64,000 nt of DNA, taken from contig NZ_JJMW01000063.1 in NCBI RefSeq assembly GCF_000714435.1, positions 62,001 to 126,000 of the forward strand, read 5' to 3'. The notes below the pieces were generated by a model, which was not told the origin of the DNA, did not search any database, and worked only from the letters and a program-made list of their open reading frames with translations. The DNA comes from Exiguobacterium alkaliphilum 12/1. GTDB lineage: Bacteria > Bacillota > Bacilli > Exiguobacteriales > Exiguobacteriaceae. Within the stretch, counting starts at the first letter, position 1, and each line of letters begins with the position of its first letter. Below, piece by piece: positions 1-8,020 of this stretch. The position numbers and the translations under genes were made by a program.

Positions 1-270
1 TTCAACGTCCGGTTCGCCACGAAGCTCGATGTATTCATACTCGATGCCTGCTGACTCAATCAAATCGAAGAGTGGCTGTAGCATCCGCTTTCGTTTCGTC
101 TCGAGGTCGATCTTCCCAGTCGAGTTGAGCGCGGCTTCTTTTGACTCTTTCGCGCTGACGACATGAACGAGATCGATTGTAGCGTCTGATGCCTTGGCGA
201 GTTGAATCGCTTTCTCAAGCGCACGTTTCGAGTGGGCAGATCCGTCTGCCGCGATAAATACCTTTCCCAT
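1..270 (-). CDS. UspA-family universal stress protein, N-terminal part
   Basis: Reading from the ATG at 270 gives 90 codons with no stop before the window edge, so the C-terminal part lies outside. The N-terminus MGKVFIAADGSAHSKRAL has the Usp pattern of a beta strand, then D-x-S and an alpha helix; the stretch near residues 29-37 (ATIDLVHVV) is the second strand. A GAGGAGGACT ribosome site precedes the start. It lies 71 bp downstream of a SulP transporter on the same strand, a pairing often seen, so the two may be co-transcribed. The nucleotide-binding G-2x-G-9x-G motif would be beyond the edge, so ATP binding cannot be judged. Confidence 0.85.
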   Translation of the reverse strand, partial: MGKVFIAADGSAHSKRALEKAIQLAKASDATIDLVHVVSAKESKEAALNSTGKIDLETKRKRMLQPLFDLIESAGIEYEYIELRGEPDVE

Positions 271-341
271 ACAAGTCCTCCTCTTTCACACAGTCTCTTT
301 TTAGTATATGCGATTGACCAACATGACGGACAGCAAATTCA

Positions 342-1823
342 TCAATGTCCGGCGTTCGCATCTTGTTGTTTCAAATGGAGTGCGAGCGTGTTGAGCAATT
401 TTTCCGAGTCTTTGTTCAAGTTCAACAGTTCCGGCTCGATTCCGAGGGCACGGTATTTGAAGACGACTTTGTCGATGGCGCCGATGGCCGAGTCATCCCA
501 TAAATGCGTGTTCGCGAAGTCGATCGTCACGTGTTTGATTCCGGCTTCCGCGTCTTCTTCAAGGTCGAACCGGTTGACGAATTCGGACGTCGAGGCGAAG
601 AACAGTTGGCCGTTCACCGTGTAGTGGACGTTGTCTTGCTTGAAGTTCCGGTCGAGCTCGACTTTCGAGATTTTGGCCGCGAAGAGGATGGCTGCCGTCA
701 AAATCCCGGCGAACACACCGAGCGACAAGTCGTGCGTGATGACCGTCACGAGTACCGTGACGAGCATGACGACCGTGTCTGATTTCTGCGCAGTACGAAG
801 TCCTTTGAGCGAACCCCAATCGAACGTCGCGTACGAGACGAAGAACATGACGCCGACGAGGGCGCCGACCGGGATGAGCATCAAGATGTCGCTCATCGTC
901 ATAATCATGATGAACAAGGCGAGCCCGGCGACGAACGTCGACAGGCGGCCACGGGCACCGGACGAGACGTTGATGACCGATTGGCCAATCATCGCACAAC
1001 CTGGCATCCCGCCGAAGAAGCCGGCGATGATGTTGGCGATGCCTTGACCTTTCGATTCGCGGTTTTTATTCGAATCCGTACCGGTCATGTCATCGACGAT
1101 TTGTGCGGTCAGGAGCGACTCGATCAATCCGACGAAGGCGAGGGAAATCGAGTAAGGGAGGATGATCATCAACGTTTCAAACGTCAACGGGACGTTCGGA
1201 AATAAAAATTCCGGTAGCGTTGCGGAAATCGTCCCCATGTCGCTAATGTTTTTCGTCTCAAGCCCGAGCGTGACCGCCAAAATCGTCATGACGACGATGG
1301 CGACGAGCGGCGCCGGGATGACTTTGTTGATGCGCGGGAACAAGAAGATGATGGCGAGCGATCCAGCGACGAGCGCCCAAATGATCCAGCTCTCACCTTC
1401 AAAGTTCGTCAACTGCGCCTGGAAGATTAAAATCGCCAAGGCGTTGACGAAGCCGACCATGACGGCACGCGGGATGAATTTCATTAACCGGGCGATGCCG
1501 AAGTAACCGAGCGCGATTTGAATGATTCCGGCGAGTATCCCGGCAGCGAGTAAATACTGCAACCCGTAATCGGCGACGAGCGAGACGATGACGAGCGCCA
1601 TCGCACCGGTCGCGGCCGAAATCATGGCCGGCCGGCCCCCAGCGATCGAGATGACCATCGCGATGATGAACGAAGCATAAAGCCCGACCATCGGATCGAC
1701 ACCGGCGATGAGCGAGAACGCGATCGCCTCTGGGATGAGCGCGAGCGCGACGACGAACCCCGCGAGGACGTCGGCCCGGACGTTGCCGAGCCAATCTTGT
1801 CTTACTGTATTTAGTTTTTCCAA
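342..1823 (-). CDS. SulP-family anion permease with STAS domain
   Basis: A 493-residue membrane protein with the SulP N-terminal signature ([20 protein letters not shown], residues 18-37), about a dozen hydrophobic segments up to residue 390, and a C-terminal cytoplasmic STAS domain (about 395-485, ending near [10 protein letters not shown]). SulP proteins move sulfate, bicarbonate or other anions coupled to H+ or Na+; the substrate cannot be read from sequence. The start is a TTG at 1823, chosen because GAGAGGTG lies about 8 nt upstream and no ATG fits. It is transcribed away from the arsenic operon, with which it shares a 220-bp divergent region, and is followed by the UspA-like gene. Confidence 0.9.
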   Translation of the reverse strand: MEKLNTVRQDWLGNVRADVLAGFVVALALIPEAIAFSLIAGVDPMVGLYASFIIAMVISIAGGRPAMISAATGAMALVIVSLVADYGLQYLLAAGILAGIIQIALGYFGIARLMKFIPRAVMVGFVNALAILIFQAQLTNFEGESWIIWALVAGSLAIIFLFPRINKVIPAPLVAIVVMTILAVTLGLETKNISDMGTISATLPEFLFPNVPLTFETLMIILPYSISLAFVGLIESLLTAQIVDDMTGTDSNKNRESKGQGIANIIAGFFGGMPGCAMIGQSVINVSSGARGRLSTFVAGLALFIMIMTMSDILMLIPVGALVGVMFFVSYATFDWGSLKGLRTAQKSDTVVMLVTVLVTVITHDLSLGVFAGILTAAILFAAKISKVELDRNFKQDNVHYTVNGQLFFASTSEFVNRFDLEEDAEAGIKHVTIDFANTHLWDDSAIGAIDKVVFKYRALGIEPELLNLNKDSEKLLNTLALHLKQQDANAGH

Positions 1824-1994
1824 AAGAACACACCTCTCTATATTTTTGACTTTGACCTCCGAGTCTCACGAAGATCAAAATGCGCATTATATGAAGAAAG
1901 TGTTCCTGCCGACACCTAGTTTCACAACGTCGTTTATCATACCCAACTTTTTCAGGAAAGACAATTGCTTCTCGTTAAAAACTATGTTAGTTTC

Positions 1995-2026
1995 ATAACG
2001 TGAAGGTTATATAACGATATTGTTAT
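1995..2026. promoter_or_regulatory. Tandem palindromic operator of the ars operon
   Basis: Two identical architectures lie end to end: ATAAC-N6-GTTAT at 1995-2010 and again at 2011-2026. They end 19 bp before the arsR start, and a TATATA at 2008-2013 that could serve as a -10 straddles their junction. The position and symmetry fit binding of two ArsR dimers that block the promoter. Assignment to ArsR is inference from position. Confidence 0.6.
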
Positions 2027-2045
2027 ACAGATAAGGAGAATGAAC

Positions 2046-2363
2046 ATGCATACAGCAGAAGAGTTGAGCAAAGTGCTCAAGGTGCTCGGCGACCCGACGC
2101 GTTTGACGATGCTCAAGCAGATGCAAGACGGTGAACAGTGCGCCTGCAGTTTCGTCGACTGCTTCGACATCTCGCAGCCTGCCATCAGCCGTCACTTGAA
2201 GATGATGCGGCAAGCGGGGCTTCTTTTGGAGCGTCGCGACAAACAGTGGATTCACTATCGATTGAACGAGACGAGCCCGTTTTATCCGATCGTCATCGAG
2301 TTATTGAACAACGTCGAGACGGACGTTGCGGACTGTGGCTGTGAGACCGAATGTGCCATTTAA
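2046..2363 (+). CDS. arsR: ArsR-family arsenic-responsive repressor
   Basis: A 105-residue winged-helix repressor. The recognition region is FDISQPAISRHLKMMRQAGL, and just before it lies a Cys-rich stretch CACSFVDC, the usual As(III)/Sb(III) sensing site of ArsR proteins; the C-terminus carries further cysteines (DCGCETEC). An ATG at 2040 is in frame but sits 1 nt from the AAGGAG site, so the ATG at 2046 (7-nt spacing) is preferred. It is the first gene of the arsenic operon and should repress it, releasing DNA when arsenite binds. The tandem palindromes just upstream are the likely operators. arsD starts 13 bp downstream. Confidence 0.93.
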   Translation: MHTAEELSKVLKVLGDPTRLTMLKQMQDGEQCACSFVDCFDISQPAISRHLKMMRQAGLLLERRDKQWIHYRLNETSPFYPIVIELLNNVETDVADCGCETECAI

Positions 2364-2376
2364 GGGGGAAACGAAA

Positions 2377-2736
2377 ATGAAACTAGAAGTGTTCGAACCG
2401 GCCATGTGCTGTCCGACCGGACTGTGCGGTCCGTCGATTGACCCAGAACTGACACGCATCGCGACCGTCCATTACGTGTTGAAACAACGTGGCTTTGACG
2501 TCGCGCGTTACAATCTCGCATCTGAGCCGAACCGCTTCGTCGAAAACGCGCATGTACAGGCCGAGATCGCGAAAGGGCTTGATACGCTTCCACTCACGCT
2601 CGTCGACGGGGCGATTCTTAAGCGCGGCGCCTATTTGACGAACGACGAGATTGCCGAACTGACCGGACTACCGGTCACGGCGTTCGCGAAACAAGACGGA
2701 GAGAAGCCGAAAGTGCGCATCACGCTCAAAAAATAA
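2377..2736 (+). CDS. arsD: ArsD arsenic metallochaperone
   Basis: A 119-residue thioredoxin-fold-like protein with the vicinal pair Cys11-Cys12 and Cys17 (AMCCPTGLCGP), the three residues ArsD uses to bind arsenite and pass it to the ArsA ATPase. The rest (DVARYNLASEP, TLPLTLVDG) is typical of the family. The start follows AAGGGGG with normal spacing; a longer in-frame version from 2326 would overlap arsR and lacks a ribosome site. Located between arsR and arsA, its usual position. Distal vicinal cysteines of the kind in some ArsD proteins are absent, which is common. Confidence 0.95.
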   Translation: MKLEVFEPAMCCPTGLCGPSIDPELTRIATVHYVLKQRGFDVARYNLASEPNRFVENAHVQAEIAKGLDTLPLTLVDGAILKRGAYLTNDEIAELTGLPVTAFAKQDGEKPKVRITLKK

Positions 2737-2747
2737 GGAGGATGCTT

Positions 2748-4505
2748 ATGGACCGCTTTGATTTTCAGACGATTGAGCCGACCCGTTACGTGTTCTTGAC
2801 CGGGAAAGGCGGCGTCGGCAAGACGTCGACCGCCTCGAGTCTCGCGTTGACGCTCGCCGACCGTGGCAAACGTGTGCTCCTCGTCTCGACCGACCCGGCG
2901 AGCAATCTGCAGGACGTGTTCGAGATGGAGCTCGACGAGACGCCGCGTGACGTGCCTGGCACCGCGCTCTCGATTGCGAATTTCGACCCGGAAGAGGCTG
3001 CCAAACAGTATATGGAACGCATGGTCGGACCGTATCGCGGCGTGCTCCCGGACGTCGCCATCCAGTCGATGGAAGAACAGCTGTCTGGCGCCTGTACGGT
3101 CGAGATTGCGGCGTTCGATCAGTTCACCGAGCTGTTGACGTCAGAACAGGCACGTGTGGCGTACGATCATGTCATCTTTGACACGGCGCCGACCGGTCAC
3201 ACGCTGCGGTTATTGACGTTGCCGAGTGCGTGGGATGAATTTTTAGAGACGAACACGACCGGTGCGTCTTGCCTCGGTCCGCTCGCAGGTCTTGCCGATA
3301 AGCAAAACCAATATAAGCAAGCGGTCGAGACGTTGTCGAACGGAGAGGAGACGACGTTGCTCCTCGTTGCCCGACCTGAAGTCTCGACCCTCGTCGAGGC
3401 GGCACGGGCCGCGACCGAGCTGCGCGCCATCGGCATCGAACGGATGCAGCTCGTCATCAACGGCGTCGTCGCATTAGAAGAAGGGACAGACCGCTATACG
3501 AAACGGTTCATCGAACGGCAACAACAAGCGCTCGGCGAACTTCCAAAAGCCGTCGCAAATCTGGAGACGTTCACGCTCCCGTATGCGTATGAGAATTTGG
3601 TCGGCGTGCCGGCTTTACGCCGCTGGGTGAACGGGGAGACGGTCTCCGTCCCGGACAAGACGTATGACGCGAGCCGTTACGGCTCGATCGATACGCTCGT
3701 CGATGCGATGGAAGCGGACGGACCGAGCGTCGTCATGACGATGGGGAAAGGTGGGGTCGGCAAAACGACACTCGCCTCGCTCATTGCCGTCGCACTCAGC
3801 GAACGGGGCCATGCGGTCCACTTGACGACGACCGACCCGGCGGCGCACGTCGCTTTCACGATCGGCGAAGACGTGCCGTCGACGTTCACGGTCGACGCGA
3901 TCGACCCGAAAGTCGAGATTGAGAAGTACCGGATGGACGTGTTCCGGGAAGCTGGGGACATGAACGACGAGCAACGCATGATGCTCGAAGAGGACTTGCG
4001 TTCGCCGTGCACTGAGGAGATCGCCGTCTTCCGCGCCTTCGCCGATCAAGTGGCGAAAGCGAAAGACCGCTTCGTCGTCATCGACACGGCGCCGACCGGC
4101 CATACGCTTCTCCTTTTGGACGCGACCGAGAGCTATCACCGTGAGCTCGAACGCTCGACTGGTGTCGTCCCGGAAGCGGTGCGTGATTTGTTGCCGAAGC
4201 TTCGTGACCCGAAACAGACGCACGTCGTCATCACGACGCTCCCAGAGGCGACACCGGTGTATGAAGCGGAACGTCTCGTCGTCGATTTGAAACGGGCCGA
4301 GATTCACCCGTTCGCCTGGGTCGTCAACCAATCGTTCACCCCGCTCGACGTGACGAGCAAGCTGCTGACGGCGAAAATCGCGAGCGAGTCACCGTGGCTT
4401 GAACGTGTGCACGCGTATCCACGCCCGACGCTGTTATCGTGGCAAGAACAATTGCCGGTCGGTTATCCGGCACTATCCCAACTACTCAAGGAGGAAGTCA
4501 AATGA
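2748..4505 (+). CDS. arsA: ArsA arsenite-stimulated ATPase
   Basis: A 585-residue two-half ATPase. Half A1 has the P-loop GKGGVGKT at residues 19-26 and the DTAPTGHTLRLL signature near 145; half A2 has a second GKGGVGKT near 332 and a second DTAPTGHTLLLL near 448. The metal-site cysteines of the E. coli enzyme (113, 172, 422) have counterparts at 116, 175 and 421. ArsA energises arsenite export with ArsB. The ATG at 2742 abuts the AAGGAGG, so the ATG at 2748 is taken as the start. Its stop overlaps the next gene by 4 nt (ATGA), indicating translational coupling. Confidence 0.96.
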   Translation: MDRFDFQTIEPTRYVFLTGKGGVGKTSTASSLALTLADRGKRVLLVSTDPASNLQDVFEMELDETPRDVPGTALSIANFDPEEAAKQYMERMVGPYRGVLPDVAIQSMEEQLSGACTVEIAAFDQFTELLTSEQARVAYDHVIFDTAPTGHTLRLLTLPSAWDEFLETNTTGASCLGPLAGLADKQNQYKQAVETLSNGEETTLLLVARPEVSTLVEAARAATELRAIGIERMQLVINGVVALEEGTDRYTKRFIERQQQALGELPKAVANLETFTLPYAYENLVGVPALRRWVNGETVSVPDKTYDASRYGSIDTLVDAMEADGPSVVMTMGKGGVGKTTLASLIAVALSERGHAVHLTTTDPAAHVAFTIGEDVPSTFTVDAIDPKVEIEKYRMDVFREAGDMNDEQRMMLEEDLRSPCTEEIAVFRAFADQVAKAKDRFVVIDTAPTGHTLLLLDATESYHRELERSTGVVPEAVRDLLPKLRDPKQTHVVITTLPEATPVYEAERLVVDLKRAEIHPFAWVVNQSFTPLDVTSKLLTAKIASESPWLERVHAYPRPTLLSWQEQLPVGYPALSQLLKEEVK

Positions 4506-4780
4506 AGGTGACAAATGAAGCAATCGACTTTATGAAAGCGGCGCTCGCCGAGGAAGAAACGAAATCGGTCCGCATCTGTACGGAGGCAGGGTGCTGTGGT
4601 CCGACGATTGGTCTCCATATCGCCGCGCCAGAAGCGACGGACGACGTGAAAGATTACGACGGCCTCATGTTCGCCGTTGCGAAAGACGCCGAAGCGATGG
4701 CGGAGAACGTCACCCTCGACGTCGAATCGACGGAGGACGGCGTGAGCCTCGTCCTTCGCGGTCTGCAACAAACTTGCTAA
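4502..4780 (+). CDS. HesB/IscA-like small protein in the ars operon
   Basis: A 92-residue protein resembling A-type Fe-S carrier (HesB/IscA) folds: an N-terminal helix (TNEAIDFMKAAL), then VRICTEAGCCGPTIGLHIA and a beta-rich C-terminal half ending in Cys. Only the CC pair, Cys27-like and the terminal Cys are seen, not the full C-x(n)-C-x-C ligand set of true IscA. It overlaps arsA by ATGA and lies directly before arsB, so it is part of the arsenic operon. A role in binding arsenite or repairing Fe-S clusters under arsenic stress is inference; the family alone does not show it. Confidence 0.8.
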   Translation: MKVTNEAIDFMKAALAEEETKSVRICTEAGCCGPTIGLHIAAPEATDDVKDYDGLMFAVAKDAEAMAENVTLDVESTEDGVSLVLRGLQQTC

Positions 4781-4815
4781 CTAAACACAAATAGAGATTA
4801 TTGGAGGAACACATT

Positions 4816-6102
4816 GTGCAGTGGATTGCTAGTATCATTTTTTTGGTGACGCTTTTCCTCATCATCAAGCAACCGAAAGGCCTCGGCATCGGTTACTCGG
4901 CGATGGGGATGGCCGCCGTCGCCCTCATCACCGGCGTCGTCAATTTTAGTGACGTCGGGACGGTGTGGGGCATCATTTGGAACGCGACGTTCACGTTTAT
5001 CGCCATCATCGTCATCTCGCTCATTTTAGATGAGATCGGTTTCTTCGAATGGGCCGCTCTACATATGGCCCGCATCGCAAAAGGCGGCGGCGTGAAGCTG
5101 TTCGTCTATATCACGCTTCTCGGCGCGCTCGTCGCGGCGTTGTTCGCGAACGACGGGGCGGCGCTCATCTTGACACCGATCGTCCTCGCGATGGTGCGGG
5201 CGCTCAAATTGCCGGACGCGGTCGTGTTGGCTTACGTCATGGCTTCCGGCTTCATCGCCGACACGGCGAGTCTGCCGTTCGTCGTCTCGAACCTCGTCAA
5301 CATCGTCTCGGCCGACTTCTTCGGCATCGGGTTCGCCGAATACGCGGCCCGGATGGTGTTCGTCAACGTGTTCGCCGTTAGTGGAAGTTTGCTCGTCTTG
5401 TACTTGTACTTCAAAAAGGACATTCCGAAACACTATGATGTCTCGAAGCTCGTCGAACCGGCTTCGGTCATTAAAGACCATCGGATGTTCCGTATGTCGT
5501 GGGTCGTGCTCGCCCTGCTCGTCATTGGCTATTTCACGAGCGATATCGTCGGGTCCCCCGTCTCCATCGTTGCCGGTATCATCGCTTTGTTCTTCCTGAT
5601 CATGGCGAACCGTTCACCGGCCGTTCGGACGAAAACGGTCCTCCGCGGCGCGCCGTGGGCAATCGTCTTCTTCTCGCTCGGGATGTACATCGTCGTCTAT
5701 GGTCTGCAAAACGCAGGACTGACACAAGTGCTCGCCAATTTCATCGACTGGTTCGCCGTCAACGCGTTCACAGCGACGTTTGGGATGGGCTTCTTAGCGG
5801 CCATCTTGTCATCGATCATGAACAACATGCCGACTGTCATGATTGACGCGCTCGCCATCGATTTGACGAATACGACCGGTCAGATTCGGGAAGCATTGAT
5901 TTATGCGAACGTCATCGGATCCGACCTCGGTCCGAAGATCACCCCGATCGGCTCGCTCGCGACGCTGCTCTGGCTTCACGTGCTCCGTTCGAAAGGGCTC
6001 AAGATTGGGTGGGGGCAGTACTTTAAAGTCGGAATCATCTTGACGATTCCGACGCTCGCCATCACCTTGCTCGGCTTATACATCAGCCTATTACTTTATT
6101 AA
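4816..6102 (+). CDS. arsB: ArsB arsenite efflux permease
   Basis: A 428-residue membrane protein of the ion transporter superfamily with about 12 hydrophobic segments. Family signatures include [18 protein letters not shown], the [18 protein letters not shown] loop and [13 protein letters not shown]. Length equals that of classical ArsB (429). The start is taken as the GTG at 4816, 7 nt after TTGGAGGA; an in-frame TTG at 4801 lies inside that ribosome site. With ArsA it should form an ATP-driven As(III)/Sb(III) pump; alone ArsB works as a proton antiporter. Followed after 12 bp by the CoA-disulfide reductase gene. Confidence 0.95.
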   Translation: MQWIASIIFLVTLFLIIKQPKGLGIGYSAMGMAAVALITGVVNFSDVGTVWGIIWNATFTFIAIIVISLILDEIGFFEWAALHMARIAKGGGVKLFVYITLLGALVAALFANDGAALILTPIVLAMVRALKLPDAVVLAYVMASGFIADTASLPFVVSNLVNIVSADFFGIGFAEYAARMVFVNVFAVSGSLLVLYLYFKKDIPKHYDVSKLVEPASVIKDHRMFRMSWVVLALLVIGYFTSDIVGSPVSIVAGIIALFFLIMANRSPAVRTKTVLRGAPWAIVFFSLGMYIVVYGLQNAGLTQVLANFIDWFAVNAFTATFGMGFLAAILSSIMNNMPTVMIDALAIDLTNTTGQIREALIYANVIGSDLGPKITPIGSLATLLWLHVLRSKGLKIGWGQYFKVGIILTIPTLAITLLGLYISLLLY

Positions 6103-6114
6103 GGAGAGTTTAAT

Positions 6115-7773
6115 ATGAAATTAGTCATCATCGGTTCAGTCGCTGCCGGGACATCGGTCGCGGCAAAGGCACGTCGGAATAACGAAGACGCCCAAATCAC
6201 CATCTACGACCGGGATTACGACATCTCGTACTCGGGTTGTGGCATCCCGTATTACGTCGGCGGAGAAGTCGAGTCGCGTGATGATTTGACACCGCGTGAC
6301 GCGGCGTTCTTTAAGAAACGCTATCAGCTCGACGTGTTGACGCGTCATAACGTGACGGCGATCGATCATGAGGCCCAGACGCTCACGGTCGAGAACCTCG
6401 AGACGGGGGAAACATTCACAGACAGCTACGACCGCCTCGTTCTCGCCACTGGCGCTTCAAGCATCATCCCGCCGATCCCGGGCGTCGATTCGGACAACGT
6501 GTTCCCGATTCGAAACATCCAGAACGCGGAAACGACACGAAACTTCGTCGATGCGACGAGTCCGAAACATGCGACCATCATCGGGGCCGGGTTCATCGGG
6601 CTCGAGATGGCCGAGCAGCTCAAGCTGCGCGGTGTCGACGTCACGGTCATCGAGCGCATCCCACAAGTGATGCCGCCGCTCGACAAGGACATGGCGTGCC
6701 GCGTCGAGGACCACCTCGAGAAGAACGGCATCGAGCTCCTGCTCGGCGAGACGGTGACGGAACTCGTCGGGGACGGGCACGTCGAACGTGTCGTCACGGA
6801 GAGCGGCAAGACGATTGACACGGACCTCGTCATCCTTTCGGTCGGCGTGCGGCCGAACACGGAACTCGCCAAGTCGATTGGCGTCGAAATCGGCGAGACG
6901 GGTGCAATCGCCATCAACGAGCGGATGGAGACGAACGTCGAGAACGTGTACGCGGCCGGTGACGTCGCGGAGAGTTTCTCGCTCGTCACGGGAAAACCGA
7001 TTTGGCGTCCGCTCGGTTCGACGGCGAACAAGATGGGCCGTGCCCTCGGCGACTTGTTGACGGGCGGCGACCTCGAGCATCGCGGCATCCTCGGCACGGG
7101 CATCTTCAAAGTGTTCGGTCAAGCCGTCGCGCAGACGGGCCTCTCGGAGCGTGAAGCCCGCGAACTCTGCTATGAGGTTGAAGTACTCCATAACACGAAA
7201 CCGGACAAGCCGGCCTATATGGGTGGAAAAGATTTGACGATCAAAGCGATCGGCGACCGGGCGACGCGCCAGTTGCTCGGCGTTCAAATCGTTGGCTTCG
7301 ATGGGGTCGACAAGCGAATCGATGTCTTCGTCACGGCGATGACGTTCAAAGCGAAAGTCGATGACTTGTTCCACCTCGACCTTGCCTACGCGCCACCGTT
7401 CTCGACGACGAAGGACCCGGTCATGTATACAGGGATGGCGCTCGCGAACAGTATGGACGAAACGGCACGTCTGATCACACCAGGCGAGTTGCAGAAACGG
7501 ATTGATGCGGGTGAGGATATGCAGATTATCGATACGCGCAAAGCCTCACAGTTCGAGAAGGCGTGTGTCGACTGTGCGGTGAATATCCCACTTGGGGACC
7601 TGCGGACGGCGGCAAAAGATATGGACAAAGACAAACCGACCGTCGTCTACTGTAACGGTGGCGTGACAGGGAACGCGGCACAAAACGTGCTTCGCAACCT
7701 CGGCTTCACCGACGTCTACAACTTGTCAGGCGGTAACAAGAACTATCAATTGTTCAAGAAGTACGGAAACTAA
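6115..7773 (+). CDS. CoA-disulfide reductase fused to rhodanese domain
   Basis: A 552-residue FAD/NAD(P)H pyridine nucleotide-disulfide oxidoreductase: FAD-binding start (MKLVIIGSVAAGTSVAAKAR), the single redox Cys of the CoADR family in SYSGCGIPYY (Cys43), an NAD(P)H-binding GAGFIGLEMAEQL near 160, a C-terminal dimerisation domain, then a rhodanese domain (about 460-552) with active-site Cys in VVYCNGGVTGN. Such fusions reduce CoA disulfide or persulfide/polysulfide substrates. It is the last gene of the ars operon and ends in a good terminator. CoA thiol homeostasis during arsenic stress is the likely link, but that is inference. No arsC arsenate reductase is in the operon. Confidence 0.9.
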   Translation: MKLVIIGSVAAGTSVAAKARRNNEDAQITIYDRDYDISYSGCGIPYYVGGEVESRDDLTPRDAAFFKKRYQLDVLTRHNVTAIDHEAQTLTVENLETGETFTDSYDRLVLATGASSIIPPIPGVDSDNVFPIRNIQNAETTRNFVDATSPKHATIIGAGFIGLEMAEQLKLRGVDVTVIERIPQVMPPLDKDMACRVEDHLEKNGIELLLGETVTELVGDGHVERVVTESGKTIDTDLVILSVGVRPNTELAKSIGVEIGETGAIAINERMETNVENVYAAGDVAESFSLVTGKPIWRPLGSTANKMGRALGDLLTGGDLEHRGILGTGIFKVFGQAVAQTGLSEREARELCYEVEVLHNTKPDKPAYMGGKDLTIKAIGDRATRQLLGVQIVGFDGVDKRIDVFVTAMTFKAKVDDLFHLDLAYAPPFSTTKDPVMYTGMALANSMDETARLITPGELQKRIDAGEDMQIIDTRKASQFEKACVDCAVNIPLGDLRTAAKDMDKDKPTVVYCNGGVTGNAAQNVLRNLGFTDVYNLSGGNKNYQLFKKYGN

Positions 7774-7778
7774 GTCAG

Positions 7779-7809
7779 ACGGCGTCCGCGTGATTCGGGC
7801 GCCGTTTTG
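7779..7809 (+). terminator. Terminator of the ars operon
   Basis: ACGGCGTCCG pairs with CGGGCGCCGT (one G-T wobble) around a 7-nt loop, followed by TTTTG. It starts 5 bp after the CoA-disulfide reductase stop. Confidence 0.8.
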
Positions 7810-7827
7810 TTTATAAAGAAGGATCTG

Positions 7828-7949
7828 GCGCATCGTCCTTTGGCGCCTTCGCTTTCCTAGGGCAAGCAGGGAGCCGCATCGCTGAACGCTGCTGGGTCTC
7901 CCTTTGCTTGCGATTTCCTAAGGAGTCTCCGGCGCCACGGACGATGCGC
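7828..7949. repeat. Long imperfect palindrome, possible dispersed repeat
   Basis: The outer arms 7828-7847 and 7931-7949 are nearly perfect reverse complements (GCGCATCGTCC..GGCGCC). Inner arms GCAAGCAGGGAG (7863-7874) and CTCCCTTTGCTTGC (about 7899-7912) also pair, and CCTAGG/CCTAAGG motifs lie between. The 122-nt unit therefore folds as one long cruciform-like hairpin in a non-coding gap. It resembles REP or MITE-type elements in organisation, but no second copy is in this window, so its repeat nature is unproven. Confidence 0.45.
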
Positions 7950-7973
7950 TCGAACGACCGTCAACTAATCGAC

Positions 7974-8020
7974 GAAAGCGAACTAACCCCAGTGCCGTGC
8001 ACTGGGGTTAGTTCGCTTTC
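7974..8020. terminator. Perfect 22-bp hairpin at the end of the diguanylate cyclase gene
   Basis: GAAAGCGAACTAACCCCAGTGC (7974-7995) and its exact reverse complement (7999-8020) flank a 3-nt loop CGT. The stem contains the stop codon of the minus-strand diguanylate cyclase gene, so it is probably that gene's terminator, although no clean U-run follows on either strand. Confidence 0.55.

Noticed and set aside
202-624. Plus-strand ORF of 140 codons across the SulP gene end
   Set aside because: It is antisense to the SulP C-terminus, has no family resemblance and no ribosome site. Many similar long antisense ORFs (for example 3615-4331, 6457-7374, 38804-39736) arise from the GC-rich third positions of real genes.
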